A DNA stretch of 64,000 nt from Oenococcus oeni DSM 20252 = AWRIB129 (GTDB lineage: Bacteria; Bacillota; Bacilli; Lactobacillales; Lactobacillaceae): positions 293,129 to 357,128 of the forward strand of contig NZ_AQVA01000001.1 of NCBI RefSeq assembly GCF_000372485.1, given 5' to 3'. Below are positions 54,722 to 64,000 of this stretch, in pieces. The notes under the pieces were generated by a model, which searched no databases, was not told the origin of the DNA, and worked only from the letters and a program-made list of their open reading frames with translations. The position numbers and the translations under genes are program-made. Positions within the stretch are counted from its first letter, which is position 1; the number at the start of each line of letters is the position of its first letter.

Positions 54722-55725
54722 TCTTTGTATTAGTCGCTTTATTTGCGCTGACGACATTTGTAAGCTGGATGTTGCTTAAAACTGCTTTTCTGCGGCGTCT
54801 TTGGGGAAGTCTGTCCAGCCTGCTTCTTTTTGGCAGCATTCTTTTAATGATTTTGAACATGAATGAACATTTTGGCATGGCAAAAGTTGTTAGTTCGCAA
54901 AAGGAAAGAATCTATTCGGTCGCCGGCAATAAATTAAGCGCAGGCATTTTAGCTACGACAAGTAATAAAAAGCTTGGCAGTGATTTAGCGATTTATCTTT
55001 ATAAAAACAAAGAAAATTCCGCTAAAGTAAGGACTGCCGTTCCTTCTTCGACAAGCAGCCTTTCCATGAAAGAAATTTCCGGTAGCAAAGCTTATCGGGT
55101 TACAAAAGTAACAAAATGGAAGTATAAGGATGGTTTATCGAAATTATTCTTTGGCTTCGGCAAACTTGATAAAGTTGTCAGCAAAAAGAAAGTTGTTTTC
55201 CAAATTCCCGATAATGAGTGGCTTCAACTAACTGAAAAGCAGTTATCAAAACTGCAAAAATTGATTGCCAATCCAAAAAAAATTAAAAACGAGAAGGTAT
55301 TAACATTACTAGCAGCAGCTCAAGAAGCTCAAGAAGCGGGGAAGGATAAAAAAGCCGCGAGAATTCAGGTAACTGCTATTCGTGTCTTGCTATCAATCTC
55401 TTTGACGAAAACGGATAAAGATCTCACAGCAAAAATTGAATCTTCAAGTAAGGCTGCGTCTAAAAAAGAGTCCGCAGCTCTTTCAAGTTCAATACTTGCT
55501 TCTGAACAGGCTGCCGCATCGGCTTCCGAGTCGGCTTCGATTGCTCAATCGGAGGCTGCACAAAGTTCGGCATCCGCTAGTGCCTCAGCCTCTGCATCTG
55601 CTGCAAAATCTTCCTCGGCTGCGAACTCGTCTTCCAGCTCTTCCAGTTCTTCTTCATCATCTTCCAGTTCCAGTAATTCATCTTCTACTTCTTCAAAGCA
55701 GAGCAGTAACTCCAGCAGCAAATAG
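54718..55725 (+). CDS. DUF4811-type membrane protein with Ala/Ser-rich tail
   Basis: A 335-residue protein. Two membrane segments occupy about residues 2-22 and 30-47; a soluble domain of about 195 residues follows, presumably outside the cell. From about residue 240 the sequence is a low-complexity tail of Ala, Ser and Lys ending in long Ser runs. Proteins of this kind (DUF4811) commonly follow MFS drug transporters in lactobacilli; function is unknown. The tail is reminiscent of a wall-spanning linker but has no LPxTG. Confidence 0.75.
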   Translation: MIFVLVALFALTTFVSWMLLKTAFLRRLWGSLSSLLLFGSILLMILNMNEHFGMAKVVSSQKERIYSVAGNKLSAGILATTSNKKLGSDLAIYLYKNKENSAKVRTAVPSSTSSLSMKEISGSKAYRVTKVTKWKYKDGLSKLFFGFGKLDKVVSKKKVVFQIPDNEWLQLTEKQLSKLQKLIANPKKIKNEKVLTLLAAAQEAQEAGKDKKAARIQVTAIRVLLSISLTKTDKDLTAKIESSSKAASKKESAALSSSILASEQAAASASESASIAQSEAAQSSASASASASASAAKSSSAANSSSSSSSSSSSSSSSSNSSSTSSKQSSNSSSK

Positions 55726-55734
55726 TTTTAATGA

Positions 55735-55763
55735 GAAACCGAACTTTTTAATCGGTTTTCTTT
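55735..55763 (+). terminator. intrinsic terminator after the DUF4811-type gene
   Basis: GAAACCGA (55735-55742) pairs with TCGGTTTT (55752-55759) around a 9-nt loop, followed by a T-rich stretch. Confidence 0.75.
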
Positions 55764-55775
55764 CAATAGTTCTGT

Positions 55776-55781
55776 TATAAT
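55776..55781 (+). promoter_or_regulatory. extended -10 promoter of the cold-shock gene
   Basis: TATAAT with TG at 55773-55774 is a perfect extended -10. It gives a leader of about 110 nt before the cold-shock ATG, a length typical of csp genes whose leader mediates cold induction. Confidence 0.6.
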
Positions 55782-55900
55782 GAAGAAGTATTAATCGGTA
55801 AGGTTCCAAGATTCAAAATTTAAATGTTTCAAAGCTCTGCGCCAATTATGTACAACAAAAAATAGATTAAAGACGCACTAGGTGCAGGAAGAATTTTTTC

Positions 55901-56104
55901 ATGGAAACAGGTACAGTTAAATGGTTTAATGCCGATAAAGGCTATGGTTTTATCACTCGCGACAACGGTGGCGATGTATTCGTACATTTCTCAGCTATTC
56001 AGACTGATGGCTTCAAGTCATTAGATGAAGGTCAAAAGGTAACTTTTGAAGTTGAAGATGGCCAACGTGGACCACAAGCCGTTAACGTTAATAAAGCTAA
56101 CTAA
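55901..56104 (+). CDS. csp: cold-shock protein (CspA family)
   Basis: A 67-residue OB-fold RNA chaperone. The RNP motifs KGYGFI and VFVHF are intact. It melts RNA secondary structure at low temperature or during growth. Upstream, AGGAAG serves as ribosome binding site after the long leader. Confidence 0.96.
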   Translation: METGTVKWFNADKGYGFITRDNGGDVFVHFSAIQTDGFKSLDEGQKVTFEVEDGQRGPQAVNVNKAN

Positions 56105-56109
56105 TAAAT

Positions 56110-56138
56110 TTGCAATTCATTGACCTTCTGTGTATAAT
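56110..56138 (+). promoter_or_regulatory. promoter upstream of rpoB
   Basis: TTGCAA (56110-56115) and a perfect TATAAT (56133-56138) are 17 bp apart, shortly after the csp stop. Transcription would start near 56145 and enter the hairpin at 56199 before reaching rpoB. Confidence 0.6.
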
Positions 56139-56198
56139 CATTATGCAGTGAGGTCTTTTTAAAATGTGGTTATGGAAATATTGTCCCGTAACTACTTC

Positions 56199-56231
56199 AA
56201 AGCGCGGATCCGTTTGGATCAGCGCTTTTTT
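56199..56231 (+). terminator. strong terminator/attenuator upstream of rpoB
   Basis: AAAGCGC pairs with GCGCTTT (56222-56228), continued by GATCC with GGATC around a GTTT loop, then a T-run. It lies 95 bp before rpoB. It either ends csp or the short transcript from 56145, or acts as attenuator of rpoBC. Confidence 0.85.
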
Positions 56232-56325
56232 ATGCTCATAATCTCACATAATTTAGTAATTTATTTACCAAAATATTTGAGAAGAATGAAATTGACTGAC
56301 CTAGATAAAAATTGGAGGAATTACA

Positions 56326-59300
56326 TTGGTTACACATAATGTGAAGATAAATAAGCATGTTACTCGACGCAGTTACTCTTCTGCTAAAGAAGTGCTTGAA
56401 ATCCCACCGTTGACCGAAGTCCAGACTGCCTCTTATAAGTGGTTTATGGATAAAGGCATTAAAGAAATGTTCAATGATATCATGCCTATCGAAGATTTTG
56501 CCGGCAAGCTATCACTTGAATATGTAGATTACTCATTAGGAGAACCTAAATATTCGTTAAAGGAATCACGCGAACAAGGCGTTAACTATGCGGCTCCACT
56601 GCATGTTACTCTTCGTTTGACGAATAAAGAAACTGGCGAAATTAAGTCTCAGGATGTTTATTTTGGCGAATTTCCATTAATGACCGAATATGGTTCCTTT
56701 GTGATTAATGGAGCCGAGCGTGTTGTTGTATCGCAGCTTGTTCGTTCTCCGGGAATTTATTACAACGAAGATACCGATAAAACCGGTAGAGTTGTTTATG
56801 GAACTACGGTTATTCCAAACCGTGGTGCTTGGTTGGAATTGGATACCGATGCCAAAGGCGTTGCTAATATTCGAATTGACCGAACCCGTAAACTTCCGAT
56901 TACGGAATTAATTCGTTCCTTTGGTTTTGGCTCTGATTCGGAGATCCAAGATATCTTTGGCGACGAGATAGATTCTTTGAATTTGGCAATTGAAAAAGAT
57001 GTTCATAAAGATCCTTCGATGTCTAGAGTCGGTGAAGCCTTGGAAGATATTTACGAGCGTTTGCGTCCCGGTGAACCAAAAACGATTGATTCGTCTCGTT
57101 CACTATTAGCGGCTCGTTTCTTTGATCCGAAACGTTATGATCTTGGCAATGTTGGTCGCTACAAGGTCAATAAAAAACTTTCTCTGAAATCCCGTTTGTT
57201 GGGTCAGACTTTAGCTGAAGATATTTTGAATTCCGACGGCGAAGTTGTTGTTCCTAAGGACACGAAGATTGATAAGAAAAGTATGAAACTGATTTCTCCA
57301 CTACTCGATGAAGAGGATTTTCACGTTGAAAATCTGCAACCTGATGAAGAAGGAGTCCTGCCCGATCCGATTAAAGTTCAGACGATTAAAATATTCAGTC
57401 AGGTTGATCCGACTAAAGTTATTAAATTAATCGGAAATGGCCACATTGACGAGTCGATTCATCACATTCTTCCTGCCGATATTATTGCCGGCATGAACTA
57501 TTTCTTCAATCTCCAAGAGGGAGTCGGCGCGACTGACGATATCGATCATTTAGGCAATCGTCGAATTCGTTCGGTTGGCGAACTGCTTGAAAACCAATTC
57601 CGTATTGGCCTCACGCGAATGGAACGTGTTGTCCGCGAACGGATGTCGATTCAAGATTCCGACACTGTTACACCGCAACAATTAATTAATATTCGTCCGG
57701 TTGTTGCCGCAGTCAAAGAGTTCTTTGGTTCTTCACAACTTTCTCAATTCATGGATCAAACCAATCCGCTTGGCGAATTGAACCATAAGCGTCGTTTGTC
57801 TGCCTTGGGACCTGGTGGACTGACTCGTGATCGTGCTGGTTATGAAGTTCGTGATGTTCATTATTCTCATTACGGCCGTATTGATCCAATTGAAACTCCA
57901 GAAGGCCCAAACATTGGTTTGATTACCTCTTTGGCTGTCTATGGACGGATCAACGAATATGGTTTTATCGAGACGCCTTATCGCCGTGTTGATTGGGAGA
58001 CCCATAAAGTTACCGACAAGATTGATTACTTGACTGCCGATGTCGAAGATAATTACACGATTGCTCAAGCTAACTCTCCGTTAAATGACGATGGATCTTT
58101 CACAAATCCAACTGTTACCGCTCGTCATGGCGATAACAATATTGAAACGCCAATTGAAGATGTCGACTACATGGATGTTTCTCCAAAACAGGTTGTTGCT
58201 GTTTCGACAGCTGCGATTCCTTTCCTTGAAAATGATGATTCCAACCGTGCTTTAATGGGGGCCAACATGCAGCGTCAGGCTGTTCCTTTGGTTGCTCCGC
58301 ATTCTCCGATCGTTGGAACCGGAATTGAATATCGTGCAGCGGTCGATTCCGGATTAGCACAAATTGCCGAAGAAAAGGGCACAGTCGAATATGTTGATGG
58401 CCGAACAATTAAAGTCCGCGAAGAAGATGGAACTCTCCATGAATATCCATTAATGAAATTCCAGCGCTCGAATGGCGGAAAGAATTATAACCAGACTCCG
58501 ATTGTTAAAGTTGGTGAAAAGATTGAAAAAGGTGAAGTGCTTGCCGATGGACCAGCAATGGAAAATGGTGAACTTGCTCTTGGACAAAATCCGGTTATCG
58601 CCTTTATGACTTGGCATGGATATAACTTCGAAGATGCAATTGTCTTAAACGAACGACTGGTCCGTGACGATGTGTACACATCTATTCATATCGAAGAACA
58701 CGAGTCTGAAGCACGTGATACAAAACTTGGACCTGAAGAAATTACTCGTGAAATCCCTAACGTTGGTGAAGACCAATTAAAGGATCTTGATGATTCCGGG
58801 ATTATTCGAATTGGTGCCGAAGTTGAAGATGGAGATATTTTAGTTGGAAAAATTACTCCAAAGGGTGTAACGGAATTATCAGCCGAAGAACGTTTACTCC
58901 ATGCTATTTTCGGTGAAAAGGCCCGTGAAGTTCGTGATACTTCTTTGCGTGTTCCTCACGGCGGTGGCGGAATTATTCAGGATGTCGAAATTTTCACTCG
59001 AGAAAATGGCGATGAATTGGCTCCTGGAGTTAATATGATGGTCCGGGTCTTCATTGCTCAAAAACGTAAGATCCAAGTCGGCGATAAGATGGCTGGCCGC
59101 CATGGAAACAAAGGAACTGTTTCGGTTGTTGTCCCAGAAGAAGATATGCCGTTTATGCCGGATGGCAGACCAATCGATATTCTCCTTTCTCCAATGGGTG
59201 TTCCATCCCGTATGAATATCGGACAGATTTTGGAACTTCATTTGGGCATGGCAGCTAAAAAACTTGGTATTAAAATTATGACTCCTGTTTTCGATGGAGC

Positions 59301-59919
59301 TTCTGATGATGAAATTATCGATGCTCTAAAAGAGGCTGGACTTGACGAAGATGGCAAGACAGTTCTTTATGATGGACAGACCGGTGAAGCCTTCGATAAC
59401 CGAATCTCTGTTGGTGTTATGCATTATATGAAACTGGCTCACATGGTTGACGACAAGATTCACGCTCGTTCAATTGGACCATATTCTCTTGTTACGCAAC
59501 AGCCTTTGGGTGGTAAAGCCCAATTCGGTGGACAGCGTTTTGGTGAAATGGAAGTTTGGGCTCTTGAAGCCTATGGTGCTGCTTACACTTTGCAGGAAAT
59601 TCTTACCTATAAGTCTGATGATGTTCGCGGTCGTAATAAGGTCTTTGAATCTATCGTTAAAGGGCAGGCAATTCCAAAGCCCGGCGTTCCGGAATCTTTC
59701 CGTGTTCTTGTTAAAGAACTGCAGGCGCTTGGACTTGATATGAAGGTCCTCAATGGCAAAGGCCAAGAAGTAAAAATGGCTCAAATGGATGAAGACGATA
59801 ATGTTGCGACGGTTGATGCATTGGAACAGATCGCTAAAGAAAAGCCTGATTTGTTTAAAGGAGACGATGACGATACGCCACGGATTCCAGCAACAAAACT
59901 TGATGAAGAAAATGTTTAA
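56326..59919 (+). CDS. rpoB: DNA-directed RNA polymerase subunit beta
   Basis: A 1197-residue beta subunit. The fork loop and rifampicin region ([20 protein letters not shown] near 470-489), the flap and the C-terminal clamp ([20 protein letters not shown]) are all present. The start is TTG with GGAGGAA 5 bases before. rpoC follows after 11 bp. Length is normal for a Lactobacillales RpoB. Confidence 0.98.
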   Translation: MVTHNVKINKHVTRRSYSSAKEVLEIPPLTEVQTASYKWFMDKGIKEMFNDIMPIEDFAGKLSLEYVDYSLGEPKYSLKESREQGVNYAAPLHVTLRLTNKETGEIKSQDVYFGEFPLMTEYGSFVINGAERVVVSQLVRSPGIYYNEDTDKTGRVVYGTTVIPNRGAWLELDTDAKGVANIRIDRTRKLPITELIRSFGFGSDSEIQDIFGDEIDSLNLAIEKDVHKDPSMSRVGEALEDIYERLRPGEPKTIDSSRSLLAARFFDPKRYDLGNVGRYKVNKKLSLKSRLLGQTLAEDILNSDGEVVVPKDTKIDKKSMKLISPLLDEEDFHVENLQPDEEGVLPDPIKVQTIKIFSQVDPTKVIKLIGNGHIDESIHHILPADIIAGMNYFFNLQEGVGATDDIDHLGNRRIRSVGELLENQFRIGLTRMERVVRERMSIQDSDTVTPQQLINIRPVVAAVKEFFGSSQLSQFMDQTNPLGELNHKRRLSALGPGGLTRDRAGYEVRDVHYSHYGRIDPIETPEGPNIGLITSLAVYGRINEYGFIETPYRRVDWETHKVTDKIDYLTADVEDNYTIAQANSPLNDDGSFTNPTVTARHGDNNIETPIEDVDYMDVSPKQVVAVSTAAIPFLENDDSNRALMGANMQRQAVPLVAPHSPIVGTGIEYRAAVDSGLAQIAEEKGTVEYVDGRTIKVREEDGTLHEYPLMKFQRSNGGKNYNQTPIVKVGEKIEKGEVLADGPAMENGELALGQNPVIAFMTWHGYNFEDAIVLNERLVRDDVYTSIHIEEHESEARDTKLGPEEITREIPNVGEDQLKDLDDSGIIRIGAEVEDGDILVGKITPKGVTELSAEERLLHAIFGEKAREVRDTSLRVPHGGGGIIQDVEIFTRENGDELAPGVNMMVRVFIAQKRKIQVGDKMAGRHGNKGTVSVVVPEEDMPFMPDGRPIDILLSPMGVPSRMNIGQILELHLGMAAKKLGIKIMTPVFDGASDDEIIDALKEAGLDEDGKTVLYDGQTGEAFDNRISVGVMHYMKLAHMVDDKIHARSIGPYSLVTQQPLGGKAQFGGQRFGEMEVWALEAYGAAYTLQEILTYKSDDVRGRNKVFESIVKGQAIPKPGVPESFRVLVKELQALGLDMKVLNGKGQEVKMAQMDEDDNVATVDALEQIAKEKPDLFKGDDDDTPRIPATKLDEENV

Positions 59920-59930
59920 GGAGAAAAAAC

Positions 59931-62900
59931 TTGGCAATAGACGTTAACAAATTTGAATCTATGCAAATTGGTTTAGCATCGCCAGCTAAGATCCGCGAGT
60001 GGTCTTATGGTGAAGTTAAAAAACCAGAAACGATCAACTATCGTACTTTAAAAGCTGAGCGTGACGGTCTCTTTGATGAACGAATTTTTGGACCAATTAA
60101 AGATTATGAATGTGCTTGTGGAAAATATAAGCGAATCCGCTATAAAGGGATTGTTTGTGATCGTTGTGGTGTCGAAGTTACTTCTTCGAAGGTTCGCCGC
60201 GAGAGAATGGGCCATATCGAATTAGCTGCTCCTGTTACACATATTTGGTACTTTAAGGGAATTCCAAGTCGAATGGGCTTGATTTTGGACATGAGTCCGC
60301 GCTCTCTTGAAGAAATTATTTATTTTGCCAGTTACGTTGTAATTAACCCCGGAAACACGCCACTTGAAAAGAAACAATTGATCACCGAAGCTGAATATCG
60401 TCAATATCAAGACCAGTATGGTACTGATACTTTTGATGCAAAGATGGGTGCTGAAGCTATTAAAGAATTATTAGCAGAAGTCGATCTTGAAAAACAGGCT
60501 AAGGAATTAAAGAACGAATTAAAGGACGCTACCGGACAAAAACGGACTCGTGCCGTTCGTCGTTTGGACATCGTCGAAGCCTTTATTCAATCCGGCAACA
60601 AGCCGGAATGGATGGTTATGGATGTTGTTCCGGTTATCCCTCCTGATTTGCGCCCAATGGTCCAATTGGAAGGTGGTCGTTTTGCGACTTCCGACTTAAA
60701 CGATCTGTACCGTCGAGTTATTAATCGTAATAATCGTCTTAAGCGTTTATTGGACTTGAATGCTCCTGGAATTATTGTTCAAAACGAAAAACGTATGCTC
60801 CAGGAAGCTGTTGATGCATTGATCGATAACGGTCGTCGTGGCCGTCCTGTTTCCGGACCTGGTAATCGTCCTTTGAAGTCGCTTTCCCACCTGCTCAAGG
60901 GTAAGCAAGGACGGTTCCGTCAGAATCTGTTGGGAAAACGTGTTGATTATTCCGGTCGTTCGGTTATCGATGTTGGACCTTTCTTGAAAATGAACCAGAT
61001 GGGTCTTCCTCGCCAGATGGCTGTTGAATTGTTTAAGCCTTTTATTTATAACCGACTAATCGAATTAGGGACAGAGAACGGTGGCGCAAATAACCTTCGT
61101 TCAGCCCGTCGCTTGGTTGAACGCCATGAAGATGTTGTTCAGGATGTCTTAGAAGAAGTTGTTAAGGAACATCCAGTTCTGCTTAATCGTGCACCTACTT
61201 TGCACCGTCTTGGTATTCAGGCTTTTGAACCTGTTCTTGTATCCGGCAAAGCGATGCGTTTGCATCCACTGGTTACAACGGCTTATAACGCTGATTTCGA
61301 TGGTGACCAAATGGCGATTCACGTTCCCTTGTCTGATGAAGCGCAAGCTGAAGCGCGTTTATTGATGTTGGCTGCTTCTCACATTTTGGCACCTAAAGAT
61401 GGAAAACCAATTGTTGCTCCTTCGCAGGATATGACGATTGGAAACTATTATTTGACAACTGAAGAAGCCGGCATTAAAGGTGAGGGGATGATTTTCTCTT
61501 CTGCCGACGAGGTCAAGATGGCTTTGCAGAATCACGAAGTAGAACTGCATACTCGTATTGGTATCGCAGCTTCCAGTTTCGATAAAGCAAAACCATTTAC
61601 GGACCATCAGCGTGCAAGAATAATGGTTACAACAGTTGGTAAAGTTATCTTTAATGAAATTTTGCCGGATGATTTTCCATATATTAACGAACCAAAATCT
61701 GAGAACTTTAATGGCATCGATGATCGTTTCTTCCTTGATCCCGGTACTGATATTGTTGGATGGTTCAAAAACGAATCTTTGAACGGACCATTTAAATCAG
61801 GATTTCTATCGGATATCATCGCTCAAATTTATGCCCGCTATCAAGTAACCAGGACTTCTGTTTTACTTGATGATATGAAGGATCTTGGGTATGATATTTC
61901 AACTCGTTCCGGTTTAACCGTTGCTATGTCGGATGTTACCGAACTTCCTGAAAAAGGCGAGGTACTTAAAGAAGCCCATGAAAAGGTTGCTAAAATCACT
62001 AAACAGTTCCGTCGCGGCTTGTTGACCGATGATGAGCGTTATATTCAAGTTACTCAAACTTGGTCGGATGCTCAAGACAAGATCAAATCAATGTTGATTG
62101 CTTCCTTTGATTCAAAGAACCCGATCTTTATGATGAGTGATTCCGGAGCTCGTGGAAACATTTCAAACTTCGTTCAATTGGCTGGTATGCGTGGTTTAAT
62201 GGCTGCTCCTAACGGTAAGGTTATTGAACTTCCCGTTACTGCTAACTTCCGTGAAGGACTTTCTGTTTTGGAAATGTTCATTTCTACTCATGGTGCACGT
62301 AAAGGCATGACTGATACGGCTTTGAAAACTGCTAACTCTGGTTATTTGACCCGTCGTTTGGTTGATGTTGCCCAAGAGGTTATTGTTCGTGAAGAAGATT
62401 GTGGTACTGATCGTGGTCTTGATGTCTCTGCAATTATGGATGGCAATGAAGTTATTGAACCGCTTTATGACCGCATTTTGGGCCGATATGCAATGAAACC
62501 GGTTATTGATCCAAAAACCGGCGAAGTAATTGCTAAGAAGAACCAAATGATTGATGAACATGTTGCTGATCAAATCATTGATGCTGGGATTCAAACAGTT
62601 ACAATTCGTTCGATCTTTACTTGCCGTACCGAACACGGTGTTTGTGTTAAGTGCTATGGTCGCAATATGGCAACCGGAGACATCGTTGAAGTTGGTGAAG
62701 CCGTTGGTACGGTTGCTGCTCAATCGATTGGAGAACCTGGTACTCAATTGACAATGCGTACTTTCCATACTGGTGGTGTTGCTTTGTCAGAAGATATTAC
62801 TCAAGGTCTCCCTCGTGTTCAGGAAATTTTCGAGGCCCGTAATCCTAAAGGACGTGCTGAAATTTCCGAAGTAACCGGAAAAGTTACTAGTATCGAAGAG

Positions 62901-63632
62901 AACCCGGCTGATCGTACCAAGACAGTTACGATTGAAGGAGAAACCGATACCCGTGAATACGTTCTACCAATTTCTGCTCGTTTGCGAGTTGCCGAAGGCG
63001 ACGAAATTCATCGTTCCGAAGCGATCAACGAAGGACCTTTGGATCCTAAGGAATTGATCAAAGTTTCCAGTACCTTGAAGACTGAAAACTACATGTTGGC
63101 TGAAGTTCAAAAAGTTTACCGTATGCAGGGTGTTGGTATTGCCGACAAACACGTTGAAGTTATGGTTCGTCAAATGCTCCGTAAGGTTCGTGTGATGGAT
63201 CCTGGACAAACCGACTTGCTTCCTGGTGAATTATTGGATATTGCCGACTTCCGTCGTGCCAATGCCAAAACAATTCTTTCAGGTCAAACGGCTGCTACAT
63301 CGCGTCCGGTCCTGCTTGGTATTACAAAGGCTTCTCTAGAGACTAATTCATTCTTGTCTGCCGCCTCGTTCCAAGAGACCACCCGTGTCTTAACGGATGC
63401 TGCTATTCGCGGCAAAAACGATCCTCTGGTCGGTTTGAAGGAGAATGTTATCATCGGTAAAGTTATTCCTGCCGGGACTGGTGTCGTTGAATATCGTCAT
63501 ATTAAAGACGAAGTTGTTGCTGCTCCAGTCGAACCATTGGAAAAGATTCCTACATTGGATGAATTACAAAAAGCATTCGATAAAGAACCTGCTTCTTCAA
63601 CTGGAAACAAAGCAAGTAATAGCGCTAAATAA
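59931..63632 (+). CDS. rpoC: DNA-directed RNA polymerase subunit beta'
   Basis: A 1233-residue beta' subunit. The N-terminal zinc ribbon ([19 protein letters not shown]), the catalytic NADFDGDQM with its three aspartates, and the second zinc site ([11 protein letters not shown]) are intact. It starts with TTG after AAGGAG. A strong terminator follows. Confidence 0.98.
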   Translation: MAIDVNKFESMQIGLASPAKIREWSYGEVKKPETINYRTLKAERDGLFDERIFGPIKDYECACGKYKRIRYKGIVCDRCGVEVTSSKVRRERMGHIELAAPVTHIWYFKGIPSRMGLILDMSPRSLEEIIYFASYVVINPGNTPLEKKQLITEAEYRQYQDQYGTDTFDAKMGAEAIKELLAEVDLEKQAKELKNELKDATGQKRTRAVRRLDIVEAFIQSGNKPEWMVMDVVPVIPPDLRPMVQLEGGRFATSDLNDLYRRVINRNNRLKRLLDLNAPGIIVQNEKRMLQEAVDALIDNGRRGRPVSGPGNRPLKSLSHLLKGKQGRFRQNLLGKRVDYSGRSVIDVGPFLKMNQMGLPRQMAVELFKPFIYNRLIELGTENGGANNLRSARRLVERHEDVVQDVLEEVVKEHPVLLNRAPTLHRLGIQAFEPVLVSGKAMRLHPLVTTAYNADFDGDQMAIHVPLSDEAQAEARLLMLAASHILAPKDGKPIVAPSQDMTIGNYYLTTEEAGIKGEGMIFSSADEVKMALQNHEVELHTRIGIAASSFDKAKPFTDHQRARIMVTTVGKVIFNEILPDDFPYINEPKSENFNGIDDRFFLDPGTDIVGWFKNESLNGPFKSGFLSDIIAQIYARYQVTRTSVLLDDMKDLGYDISTRSGLTVAMSDVTELPEKGEVLKEAHEKVAKITKQFRRGLLTDDERYIQVTQTWSDAQDKIKSMLIASFDSKNPIFMMSDSGARGNISNFVQLAGMRGLMAAPNGKVIELPVTANFREGLSVLEMFISTHGARKGMTDTALKTANSGYLTRRLVDVAQEVIVREEDCGTDRGLDVSAIMDGNEVIEPLYDRILGRYAMKPVIDPKTGEVIAKKNQMIDEHVADQIIDAGIQTVTIRSIFTCRTEHGVCVKCYGRNMATGDIVEVGEAVGTVAAQSIGEPGTQLTMRTFHTGGVALSEDITQGLPRVQEIFEARNPKGRAEISEVTGKVTSIEENPADRTKTVTIEGETDTREYVLPISARLRVAEGDEIHRSEAINEGPLDPKELIKVSSTLKTENYMLAEVQKVYRMQGVGIADKHVEVMVRQMLRKVRVMDPGQTDLLPGELLDIADFRRANAKTILSGQTAATSRPVLLGITKASLETNSFLSAASFQETTRVLTDAAIRGKNDPLVGLKENVIIGKVIPAGTGVVEYRHIKDEVVAAPVEPLEKIPTLDELQKAFDKEPASSTGNKASNSAK

Positions 63633-63646
63633 ATAACTTTTTCCCT

Positions 63647-63676
63647 ACCCGCTGAATCTTCAGCGGGTTTTTTATA
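63647..63676 (+). terminator. intrinsic terminator of rpoBC
   Basis: ACCCGCTGAA (63647-63656) pairs with TTCAGCGGGT (63659-63668), followed by a T-run. Confidence 0.94.
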
Positions 63677-63693
63677 TTTTTTTCATTTTCCTA

Positions 63694-63722
63694 TTGACCT
63701 TCGGTTTAAATGGCTGTAATAT
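63694..63722 (+). promoter_or_regulatory. rRNA operon promoter P1
   Basis: TTGACC (63694-63699) and TAATAT (63717-63722) are 17 bp apart. Confidence 0.75.
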
Positions 63723-63791
63723 ATTTAAGTCAGCTCAGGGAGCGCGGCGGACTTAAAAGATTTCTTTTCTCAAGAAATTGTTGAAAAAGTC

Positions 63792-63820
63792 TTGACATTC
63801 GCTTGCTTCTCTGGCATGAT
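63792..63820 (+). promoter_or_regulatory. rRNA operon promoter P2
   Basis: A perfect TTGACA (63792-63797) and CATGAT (63815-63820) are 17 bp apart. Two promoters about 98 bp apart before a boxA-like leader is the standard layout of Firmicutes rrn operons. Confidence 0.75.
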
Positions 63821-64000
63821 ATAAAGGTTGCTTTTGAAGTGACGCAGCACTTTGAAAACTGAACAGAACAAAGACAAACAAATTGTGTAGGGATTCATAT
63901 TTATGCAAATAGATATGAACAAATTAATTAATTTGCGAAGTCAATTCGTAATACAAAAACAATAAATTACGTAACAACGTTTGGTAAAACAAACAGTCAG
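63821..64000 (+). other. leader of an rRNA operon (precursor to 16S rRNA)
   Basis: The stretch contains GCACTTTGAAAACTGAACA at about 63848-63866, a boxA-like element common in rRNA leaders and spacers, followed by AT-rich precursor sequence. No mature 16S sequence (expected start near AGAGTTTGAT) is reached, so the gene should begin just past the window edge. Together with the promoters this explains the whole 368 bp after rpoC. Confidence 0.7.

Noticed and set aside
62196..62768. 190-codon open frame on the minus strand inside rpoC
   Set aside because: It is antisense to a highly conserved gene, has a low-complexity composition typical of the shadow of a coding strand, and no ribosome binding site.
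63724..63770. tRNA-like segment (AGCTCAGGGAGCG... with CTTAAAA) between the rrn promoters
   Set aside because: There is no T-arm, acceptor stem or correct anticodon stem. The paired sequence is explained by the P1 leader hairpin.

Overview
The window is ordinary chromosomal DNA of a low-GC Gram-positive bacterium. It is best explained as a wine lactic acid bacterium of the Oenococcus oeni type (Leuconostoc group). Three things support this: two ArcD-type permeases followed by a second arginyl-tRNA synthetase gene, an arrangement described for the 3' end of the O. oeni arginine deiminase locus; a CtsR operator, with no CIRCE element, in front of groESL; and Firmicutes-type gene clusters that have lost several members usual in Bacillus. 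All genes but one (rpsD) lie on the + strand.

Layout. 1-5,800: AT-rich end of the arginine deiminase locus (arcD1, arcD2, argS2) with long non-coding gaps. 5,929-12,765: secE-nusG, then a gluconate kinase/permease pair inserted before the ribosomal stalk genes rplK-rplA and rplJ-rplL, which carry structured leaders. 12,803-19,434: a small biotinyl-like protein, an RsmC-like methyltransferase, tadA, a Na+/K+-type P-ATPase and pepX. 19,431-29,710: SRP RNA, then a dense, overlapping gene series (dnaX, recR, yaaL, tmk, darA, holB, rsmI, thioesterase, galE, tsaB, rimI, tsaD) and rex. 29,698-32,631: groESL under CtsR, then pnuC, convergent with rpsD. 33,570-48,793: ezrA, T-box-valS-folC, mreBCD, cls, two M16-like proteins, rodZ-like, pgsA, and recA with an SOS box. 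48,811-55,763: a hemolysin-III protein, a heterodimeric ABC exporter, a DHA2 MFS pump and a Ser-rich DUF4811-type protein. 55,776-64,000: cold-shock gene, rpoBC, and tandem promoters plus leader of an rRNA operon whose 16S gene starts beyond the window.

Most of the content is housekeeping: translation, transcription, replication, envelope growth and stress response. I found no prophage, insertion sequence, CRISPR array, tRNA gene or defence system. The points most worth a second look are small: an arcD2 3' frameshift at a T tract, an unexplained structured RNA candidate between arcD2 and argS2 that resembles part of a cobalamin riboswitch, cysteine-free clamp-loader subunits, acidic tails on L10 and L11, repeated -10 boxes placed just before start codons without a Shine-Dalgarno sequence, overlapping CtsR operator and rex terminator, and a promoter/terminator pair upstream of rpoB that would make a short RNA.
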